A program made the position numbers and the translations under genes. Positions 55,897-64,000 of a DNA stretch of 64,000 nt are shown piece after piece. Source of the stretch: Dermacentor variabilis (taxonomy: Eukaryota > Arthropoda > Arachnida > Ixodida > Ixodidae). The notes beneath the pieces are model-generated. The model made no database searches. It worked only from the letters and a program-made list of their open reading frames with translations, and was not told the DNA's origin. Where the stretch lies: the NCBI RefSeq assembly GCF_050947875.1, contig NC_134568.1, positions 197,442,353 to 197,506,352 of the forward strand, read 5' to 3'. Numbering within the stretch: the first letter of the stretch is position 1; the number at the start of each line of letters is the position of its first letter.

Positions 55897-57332
55897 TCTT
55901 TTTTCATGACATCATGATAACTTCACAGCACTAGCAAGTTCTTTTTGAACTAATTCGCATGGATTTCGCGAAGCTACCAAAAGAAGGCCGAACGCGCCGT
56001 TAAAACGAACACTTTCCTACTTTTAGTGCAGACAAACGTTCCTGAATTACCCTGGTAAATGCAGGAAAAGATATATCAGCTGTGCAAAAATACTGGTCTG
56101 CTTCAAGGTGAATCTTTCAGAGGCAAAAAAAGAAGATAGTACGCGACAATAAACCCGTCTTACGTATCGTTAAACTCTGACAAAGTGGGCCCTGTAGGTG
56201 ACAGCATGAGTAGCAAATTTAGCTCGCCATATATCCTGCACCAAATGGCCTAGCGGAGCGTGCCATCCAGTATGCAAATCAGCATTTGTACCCAAAGTTT
56301 CTGGCAGAGCTTCCTTGCGCCCGCTTTTGCCCATCATAACCAGTCATATGCAAGTGGCTTGAGTTGCATATTTCCTAGTGCCACTTGAGGAGTCATGCCC
56401 ATGTTTCCTGCAGACAGTACGTGCGTCTGCTAAGCAACCTTGAACTAACCGAGACAAAGAAAGGTAAACAGAAGAAATTCAAACATCTACACACAATGAA
56501 TGAAGAGAAGTATTGACAGTAGGCGGGAAGACGTTGATGACGAGGTCATAAGAAGAAAGAAATTAGGACTCCTATAACATTAACTTGTCTGCCCTACTCC
56601 TAAACCCTACCCACTGGCGAAGACGGCATCTCAGTACGGCGCCTTGAAGACAATCTGGCACCTTGGGGCTTCCGGTGTTCCTCCCGTTCCCGGTCACAAG
56701 AGCCTATTGAAAATGCTTTTAGTTACTACGCCGGGAGGTGTCAGCAAGCCAGGGAGGATGAAGCGGGTTGTCCGTTCAGCCGCAATTAAAAACAGCGTCG
56801 CAGGCTTTGGCTGACGCTCGGGCCCGCTGCACCGTGTCATAGGGCTTGGGGAGGGCCGCGGCTTGTCAGCCGTAAGACCACGGTTAGCTCATGGCGTCAA
56901 TATAACCGAGGCGCCTGCACTGAATCCCAATTTCACCGCGAATGTGATGGCGCGCAAATACGCCAGAGGCATTTTACTATAAGTATAGTGCCCTGCTAAT
57001 GACAGGCTTAAGTTCGGCTTCGTAAATATGTCTCTTAAACTCAGTAACTGAAATTATGTCAGTATTATCGTGTTAGTTAAAGAATTTATCATTGTGATTT
57101 GCCGTGTTGGCAACGTCCGCCTGTCCACATAATCGTTCTGCGTATTCGGAATTTCACTTCTGTTCAGAGTTGCTTTAAACATATGTAGTAACCTTAGAAA
57201 ACAAACAAATAAAGAACTGATATGCCCCGTGTAAACGGTAAGGGGAACGAGGAAAAACAGGCAAAGCACACAGGAAGCGCTGTTAAAACGTACTACGTTG
57301 CGAACACCGCAACAAACACGAAAAAAAGTGAG

Positions 57333-57336
<4 letters not shown>
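55897..57336. other. Unassigned intronic stretch
   Basis: No recognised repeat ends, domains or splice-supported exons. Confidence 0.4.

Positions 57337-57369
<33 letters not shown>
57337..57369. repeat. (GA)n microsatellite
   Basis: A pure GA run of 33 bp. Confidence 0.95.
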
Positions 57370-57374
<5 letters not shown>

Positions 57375-58549
57375 GTGAAAAAAAAAACAGCACATGTCGT
57401 CAGCATAGTACATGTAGTGTTTAGCGTGTGGCTAGTCTGAAAGCGTTGTTAACACTTTTCAATACATGTGCCGCGTAATCCGGATCGGAACACTGGCTCG
57501 ATAATTAGGGTGGCGATAATTAGGCGACGATAGCCACAATGCTGCCGAGTCACGTGCCGCTTTTAATTACGCGCGAAACACTTTACGTAAGGCCACTAGT
57601 CCAACATAGGGAAGCGCGTTTAGTGCATGGCTGTTGGATAAAAGAGATTACACAGCTTACCTGTTTCCTTACTGAATGAGTTAGTGGATAACTCCGTCAA
57701 GAATGAATATAACAGACGAAAAAACATAAATCCTGAATAGCGTTCTCCTAGTTACGTGCGGGAATTCCAGTCAGACATTGCAGGACGATATAGCGCGTGG
57801 CATCAATCACCGATGACTTTTCAAAGTGTCAATAAAGGCTGTTCGCAGTTCTTGTGCACTTTTTCGGGGTAACTCTGTGATCAATGAAATTCAAATAAAG
57901 CGGCTAATGAGGAAGCGACACAAGTCCACACACGGGCGGCCCCCTTCCCGAGAAGTGAACGGCGGAACATAAAAGAGAGTGATGTGCTTTGACAGAGGAA
58001 ATACTCTTGCATGCAGGGCAAGAGTATTTTATAAGGAAAAGCAGAAAAAAAAAACGATAAACAAAAGCGAAGAAAGCCTTACTCCGTGTTCGTCGCCGAT
58101 AAAGAGCGCACTCAGTCATTGATGACAGTCGTCATGGAAACGAGAAACTCCGTGGTCAACAACAGGCCGCTTTCACTCGTGACTCCAACGAAAGTGAAAC
58201 TAAAATGATTTCTCCATGGAGGTACGCTTGCGATTGAATATAAAATGAAGTACATTATGATTATCTGTAGACGACGGGAGAACTTTCCATATCCTTACGG
58301 ACGATTACTGAGCATTCACGAGCGAATATCTGGAGAGGGACGAAAGCGACACAGCAGTATTTTGAGGCGCTTAGCAGGAATTTCAACGCTTTTCTTCAAA
58401 AACTATTGAACCGCGACTACCACCGCTTGCTGTTCCCTCTCTAGTGATTTTTCTTTTCTCTTTTGCATCAGGACGGAATGAGAGTCCAACGAAGAAGGTA
58501 TTTGATGGAGGGACAACACTCTTGTGAGAATAATTAATTGAATACGCAC
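57370..58549. other. Start of intron 1 of the Sel1-like gene
   Basis: Contains an 11-bp stem hairpin at 58000-58028 (AATACTCTTGC with its inverse). It begins at the exon 1 donor (GT at 58548-58549). No other feature recognised. Confidence 0.4.
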
Positions 58550-58693
58550 CTCAAGGACAATAACCAGCCACCCGTCTGGCTTTCGACGCCTTGCGAGTCG
58601 TACTTTGCCACCGAACGGCAGATTGTCGGCGCCTTCATTTTCCTTGGCGACGTTTCGCTTTCCCTGCTTAGACCTGCGCCTCGCTCCTGTCAT
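58550..58693 (-). CDS. Sel1-like repeat protein gene, exon 1 (start codon)
   Basis: The ATG at 58691-58693 has A at -3 (GCCAGCATGA). It encodes MTGARRRSKQGKRNVAKENE and then NLPFGGKVRLARRRKPDGW and LVIVLE, a 48-residue basic N-terminus. The donor is GAG|GTGCGT, leaving phase 0, which is the phase exon 2 needs. It joins the TM exon 20 kb away; 144+175+133+100 bp gives 552 bp or 183 residues plus stop. The link rests on phase and strand, so this exon is less certain than exons 2-4. A GC-rich divergent promoter lies just upstream. Confidence 0.65.
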
Positions 58694-58999
58694 GCTGGCT
58701 TCACCACGCTGTCAGAGAGAGCGCCGACAAACCAGACACTGCCTGACAACGACGCGGCGAGATGGCGCCACGGGCGCTCAGCGGCAAATCGAAAATGGCG
58801 GATGGTGGCGTAGCGGCAGTGGCTGCGCGAAGTTGTGGATAAGCGGACGCCGATCTTCCTCGTAGTAACCTTGTCCTAGAAGAGAGGTAGCGCTTGCCTC
58901 TTGCGCGTGCGAAGCTCCATCGCATCACATCCATCGCCGGTTCAGCGGAGGCGCCAGATCACAAGAACTTCGGACGGCGACGCGGACTCCGCTAGCATC
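58694..58999. promoter_or_regulatory. GC-rich divergent promoter between the two host genes
   Basis: A 306-bp CpG-rich interval lies between start codons that face away from each other (58693 minus, 59000 plus). It contains AAAATGGCGGA at about 58792-58802, a YY1-like motif often found near transcription starts. No TATA box is evident. Bidirectional use is inferred from the layout. Confidence 0.5.
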
Positions 59000-59084
59000 A
59001 TGAATGAAGCTGACAGTCCGGCGGGCGAGCGTCCCATCTTCGACGCATCGAAATTTCCCTTGGGGGATGCCAAGATTTTGCCAG
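59000..59084 (+). CDS. First coding exon of a plus-strand gene, product unknown
   Basis: The ATG at 59000 (GCATCATGA) encodes MNEADSPAGERPIFDASKFP and LGDAKILP, then the donor CCAG|GTCAGT (GT at 59085-59086) leaves one base of the next codon. The short acidic start, clean donor and CpG-rich 5' flank make it a credible first exon. I do not recognise the protein. No later exon in phase was found up to 64000; the intron may exceed 4.9 kb. A read-through would add only about 15-20 residues before a stop. Confidence 0.6.
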
Positions 59085-61689
59085 GTCAGTGGCCACGAGA
59101 AGGGAGAGGAAGAGCGGAGGAGACTGAGAAATGCGTTAGCACTTCCTGCACTTCGTCGCTCGGTTCATTGCTGTCGTTAAGTTTCTAAACCTTCGTGGAA
59201 AATATTATTTTTCGAACGGTTCGCGTCTGGGAAAACCCCTCGGTGCTGCTGTTGTCACCGGTACATATTTAGGAGCTTGTTGCGTGCCCGCTGTTGAAGT
59301 TGGCCGCGGCCACGTAACGGGAGTGAACCGGTCGAACTCGCATTTCTGACGACGAGTTGCGTTTCTGCTGATACGTGAACGATCGAAGTAGAAAAGTGCT
59401 GTGTCTGTTGACAGCGAAGTGCACACTGTATCGGTCCCGGTATAGTTCGCTAGAAATCAAAGACGTTTACTCAACAACAAACCGCTATTAAATATTATTT
59501 AGGGCACTCGATTTTTCGATACGAAGTGTTTGCATAATCCGTCATATATTTTTTTTAACAAGTGGTGCTTCAAAACGTTCTGTTGTTCGCGCTTATTTTA
59601 ACATGGAGCAGCTCTCATTTGCTTCAGAAGCTGGCACTTGCTTACGCCTTGTTTAGTGTGCGTTCACCTCAAACTCACCGTAGACCAAAAAAAAAAAAAT
59701 TTAAGTTTCCACGACTGTCGTATCAAGTGCGTAACGATTATGCATGTCAAAAACATCGGCCTGCTCTTTGTTAGTCAAAATTTAGTTACCATAATTTTGA
59801 GACGAAAAATAGTGGGGGGGGGGAGGGGGGGGGCAAGGCGGGTCCTTCGATCGTCCGTCAGGTTCTTTCTCTTCGACTGCTGCAAAAAGCAAGAGATGCA
59901 GAGGCTTGGCCCCCCTGGCGCCTGGCCTAGCATTCGTAGCCTTAACAGTCGTTATGTTCGTGTATGGAGCGGCCTCCTTCCGTTGTGCGTGCGTGCGCAT
60001 GTGTATGTGCGTGTGTGTGCGCGCTGCTGGTCACCAACCGACGTTGCGCTAAAACACCATTTCTGGCTTATACTGATGGCCGTTAAAGAGGTAGTCTCCC
60101 AAATAGCGTCAACAACGACAGCTTAGTTTAATCTTTTTTGTTTAATTCGGTCAATCTTTTTCGTTTTTCGTTTAATCTTTTTGAAGTATGGCTTGACTCC
60201 ACTAGCTTTCCATCGCCTACACCGTTTTCTGGTCTGTATCGTTCAAGCTAGTGATAATTTTTTCGTCCACTGCCGCGCGTTTCCTGTGTCGGCACCCCAC
60301 AGTTCTGCCCTGTTAGTCGATATAAATGTAGATCGTGCGAATTTTGATCGTCGCTATAAAGCGTTTATGCGTTATCATCATTGCGGGATAGCTCTGTATA
60401 GCACATCTTATTTAATTTGACTGGTGGCATCTTATACCGTGTTTCTGAATATCCTTGTTACTGTGTCATCATCAAGTGCACACATTGTCCATGTTAGCCG
60501 GGTGCTTATTAGGCCCTGATTTGAGTATGATACCACCGGTTGCAGCGGTACTAACTCTGAAAAACCATGATACATAGCTAACCGTTTTTAATCTGGGGCT
60601 TGCGGCCGATGTTTACGCGTAAAAATGTTTTGAGACCATTTGGCGACTGTACGCTGACCAAATATCGAAAGGTAACGCCATGGCGTAGACCTGTCAGAGC
60701 GCCCGGAAATAGCTTTGCTGATTCGGCTTCCGGCTCAAATACCTTTTTTACGTTTGAGTACAGCTCAGGATCGTCCGCTGTTTCGTTTGCGGTCATGATT
60801 GGTCACTACGAACTGTTGTGCGTGCGGCTCGGTCGGATTCAGAAGCTTTTTCATTTGCCATTTCTGATTTGTCAGCTGCTTTAGTACTACCTCCCCCCTC
60901 GCTCATTCTGTCCCGCTATTGCGATTGGCCATGCACCCATTCTTGTGAACCGTTATTGCGTATGATTGGCTTCGTGAGTCCGACCCTTTCGTCCATATTG
61001 GTTCGTTAATGCGCCTTTCAGAGCACGTGCAATAAAGCACGTGCTCTTGCCGAGCTGTAACACGAGCGAAGATTCATCGCATATATCCAATAATTTTAAT
61101 ATTTCCTGATGCCGCATACAACGAACTTAATCGTTTGTGACAAACATGTTGCTCGTAAAATGAAAACTCATAAAGGAATAGGCGTTCGTTGAACATTTTG
61201 AAGGCTGCGAAATAAACAAATCCACCGCATAAGGTTGCAGGTAAGCGTCCAGTTCATGCATTTTTCGGTCTGAAAGACGGATGGCACCCAGGCCAGGTTT
61301 ATGTAACGATTCTATTCCGATATTAGTCCTTTCCCACTTCGTCAGTGGTCATAGCGGCGCAGCGCCCTCGTTATCACCTGGATTGATCGACCGGCCGCGT
61401 TGATAAGAAAGGAATAGTGTCGAGCGAAGGGAATCCTTTCATTATATCGAGCCAGCTGTGGGTAACGGAAGCAGTTTAGAAAAAAAAAAAAAGACGTTCA
61501 AGAACTTCCTTTTACGTAAGGATAAGAACTGGCTAAATACTGGAGCCCGGAGAATTCCAGCCCCAGGCAAAAATATTTTGCTGACTGCATTAAAGCGCGC
61601 CCGGATGATTTCCTTGAGCCCGCCATACTGCCGATTCCCGCGCATGTTGCACTATCAAATGTTGCGATGGAAAAATAAAAATAAAAAGG
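59085..61689. other. Intron 1 of the plus-strand gene, left part
   Basis: Has a G-rich tract at about 59813-59831 and short GT-rich runs near 60000. No supported exon or element ends. Confidence 0.4.
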
Positions 61690-62470
61690 ACGACATTAAG
61701 AGGAAGCTTTAGCTTGGGCCCAACTCTGACGCGGCCTATTCAAATACATGTAAAACGCAAAAACGTTTTTCTGAGATAACCCCTGGACCGATTTCAATGA
61801 AATGTCTTGCATATGAGAGAGAAAGTTAAATTCTAGTGACAGTTGGACGCGGAATTTCGATTTAGGGCCTGAATATTTCAAAAAGATTTTCATAGATTCG
61901 AAAGTTTGAAAAAATAGAAGCACGATTTAAAAAAAGAATAAGTCTGCATCAAGAACAGATATCGCGGTTCTGTAAACGGCATCCATTAGAACATTCACAG
62001 CGGACAAATTCGATGTGTCACATTATAGCTTACGTGAATTCGTTACGTTGTGTACAAGGGGTCTGCAAAAACTGTATTTTTCATATTGCTAAATTTTTAG
62101 AGATTCATGTGTAACATATCAATTTTGTCCGCTTTAGATGTACTATTAGTTACAATACACGGGATTGTGGTACCATTCTTCATTGCTGATTTAGAGGGTT
62201 GTAAGCTTGATAGTTTCGTTTGCTGAAAATTTGCTATTTTTGCCAATTTCTAATATAAAATTGGCGGCCTAAATCAAAAATTTGAAACCAACAGTCACTA
62301 GATTTTAAGTTGGCGACCTAAATCAAAAATTTGAAACCAACAGTAACCAGATTTTAAGTTTTCCTTTTAAACGCAACCAACCTCGTCAAATTTGGTGCAG
62401 TGGTTGCCGAGCAAAATGAATTCTCCTTTTACATGTATTTCGATAGGAGCACCAGAGCTAAAACTTCCTC
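61690..62470 (+). repeat. AT-rich interspersed repeat, unclassified
   Basis: Starts near GAAGCTTTAGCTTGGGCCCA and is AT-rich, non-coding. I believe this type recurs in tick genomes but cannot confirm it here. It ends with a direct duplication (next entry). Confidence 0.3.
62261..62358 (+). repeat. Tandem duplication, two units of 49 bp
   Basis: The unit starting TTGGCGGCCTAAATC at 62261 is repeated at 62310 with a few differences. Confidence 0.85.
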
Positions 62471-64000
62471 TTCAGCCCAGCGTAGAGGCTTCCTCCATAG
62501 CTCGAACATTTGCGGATGTTGCTAACGCTTTCTCTCAATTTGAATTTCGCGACCGTTAGACACTGGCAGATACAAAAGCAGGCCCGTTTCGGTGTTGGTG
62601 GCAGACGAACTGCGAGTTCTATATACCCCAAGTTCGATCATAAACGTGACTTGTTTTACGTTGATAATGTTCGTACAATTTTGCGGCTGTTCGATATAAA
62701 GCGTGATTCGTTATACCGTGTTCATTATTATCGGCTTTCACTGTAACGGGTGTGTCGGCTGCCTTGTATTTTTTTCTCTGACTTCTAACTCGCTTTCGCC
62801 GTGAGGCGCTGCAAAATCAGTTTTCGTTTCTTTTATTTTTCTTGGTGTGCATTGCTTGTTTTGCCTAATTTCTAAATCTAGACTATAGTGTCTGTATAAT
62901 TTCATTCTCGAAACTACAGAAAAAGAATGTGATACTTCACATTTACTTGCTATTGCCACTTTGACGCTTTCCCACGGCGTTTGTGCTCTCATCGGGCACG
63001 CGACGCCCACGGTTGACCATTGCCGTCGATCATTTATTGCATTCGCTCATAACACGGAATGTGCGCCTTCACGGTACGCTCTCCGCAAGTCTTACGTTGA
63101 CAACAGGCACACGTTATTGGCGTCAGTTTACCACGTAATATAGTTTGACGATTGACCAGTCCTGTCTAACTGGGTCTCCTTGCTTTCAGTGCTGCGCTGT
63201 GCGTGATACAAAGAAGTGACGCGCACACGTGGGCAGGCGCACAATGTGGCCCGATATGCCGAGAGCTTGTGCTGCTGTTAAGTGTTTCAGCTGAATTTAC
63301 TCCCAGCTTCGTGGCAGATAATTTGGCAACGTGTACCATTTACTGACTCGCAGGCGAATCGCATCGTCCGTGCCGTTCTTGGTGTGCGGGACGCGCCCCA
63401 ATCCCCCCCTCCCCCCCTCCTGCGTGAATCGCCGCCCGGTGTGCCTCAGATGACGCGTTGGTGCGAGGTCACCTTCCAGACCCGTCCTGTTCACCGGCTG
63501 CCTACCCCTCGCGGCAGTCCTTCCGTTTCTTTGTTTTGTTGTCGTTTCCTTACGCCGCCGCCGCGCTCTCGAGAGCACACGGTGAACGGTTGGTGCCCTG
63601 CAGTTGAAGGTCGCAGGACCAAATGTAACGGCCCTTTCCTCGTCTCTCTGAACACTGTGGCGCCTGTAGCACGCTTACCGTGTTTTCCGGCGGATAAGCC
63701 TAGCACCCGACGCTTCACGTTCGGTTCGCCATGCTGCGCTCTGCGTGCGTGCAAACGATATGTACACGTGCCCTGTGCAGCCTATATTTGGTGCACGCCA
63801 CCGAAGTATAGCGTGCCAGGCCGAAATCGCGCGAATTTCTGAAACAGTGCGTAGTCTGCGACCCCCCCCCTCCTATGTTGAATCGGGCAGTCGAGCCCCT
63901 TCGACGCACGGAGACCATCGATAACGGTGTCCGGCGCCGAGGTCTCAAACGTGGCTGGAATCGGTTGCCGTGTGCTTGCGCCTCGCGACTGGCTCACGTC
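62471..64000. other. Intron of the plus-strand gene, right part
   Basis: The long frame at 63282-63842 lies in C-rich sequence and has no domain. Nothing supported. Confidence 0.4.

Noticed and set aside
63282..63842. 186-codon open frame near the right end
   Set aside because: C-rich sequence, no domain, no convincing splice context, and opposite-strand frames are equally open; composition explains it.

Overview
The window looks like nuclear DNA of a hard (ixodid) tick. The main evidence is four copies of a tRNA-derived SINE that I recognise as the tick Ruka family, along with several tick-type LINE families (RTE-like, RNase H-bearing I-group, SGNH-type ORF1) and Gypsy LTR elements. There are no bacterial-style operons, rRNA genes, CRISPR arrays or free tRNA genes. 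Most open reading frames are fragments of dead transposons.

Two host genes can be supported. The first is a minus-strand gene pieced together from four exons (58550-58693, 38415-38589, 30509-30641, 23058-23157) with matching splice phases and an AATAAA signal at 22698-22703. It would encode a 183-residue protein with a basic N-terminus, one hydrophobic helix and about two and a half Sel1-like repeats. It spans about 36 kb, so nearly everything between 23 and 58 kb is its introns, filled with transposons. The second is a plus-strand gene whose first coding exon is at 59000-59084. The two genes appear to diverge from a shared GC-rich promoter at 58694-58999, and 59085-64000 is probably the first intron of the plus-strand gene.

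Layout. 1-5 kb: an RTE LINE split by a 1.4-kb TA-flanked inverted-repeat element that carries a THAP zinc-finger remnant; a second copy lies at 3158-4553 in the opposite orientation. 5.3-6 kb: a MITE-like element. 7.2-15.8 kb: a Ruka SINE, then a long I-group LINE interrupted by a Gypsy-like element whose two LTRs are inverted relative to each other. 15.85-18.1 kb: two further LINE pieces. 19.4-22 kb: an SGNH-domain LINE ORF1 cut by a truncated Gypsy element with a 182-bp LTR. 24-29.2 kb: a four-level nest (LINE, DNA transposon, RTE, solo LTR). 30.9-37.4 kb: an LTR, two RTE copies, a SINE and a hairpin element. 39-41.8 kb: a foldback element holding a LINE that itself holds a 136-bp snapback insertion. 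42-45.3 kb: a second I-group LINE carrying a solo LTR. 45.9-46.7 kb: a split THAP-domain remnant. 46.8-55.9 kb: SINEs, long TA runs, Gypsy fragments, a minisatellite and a foldback MITE.

All assignments come from reading motifs, repeats and splice signals by eye. No database search was possible, so family names are recognition calls and species-level identity is not claimed.
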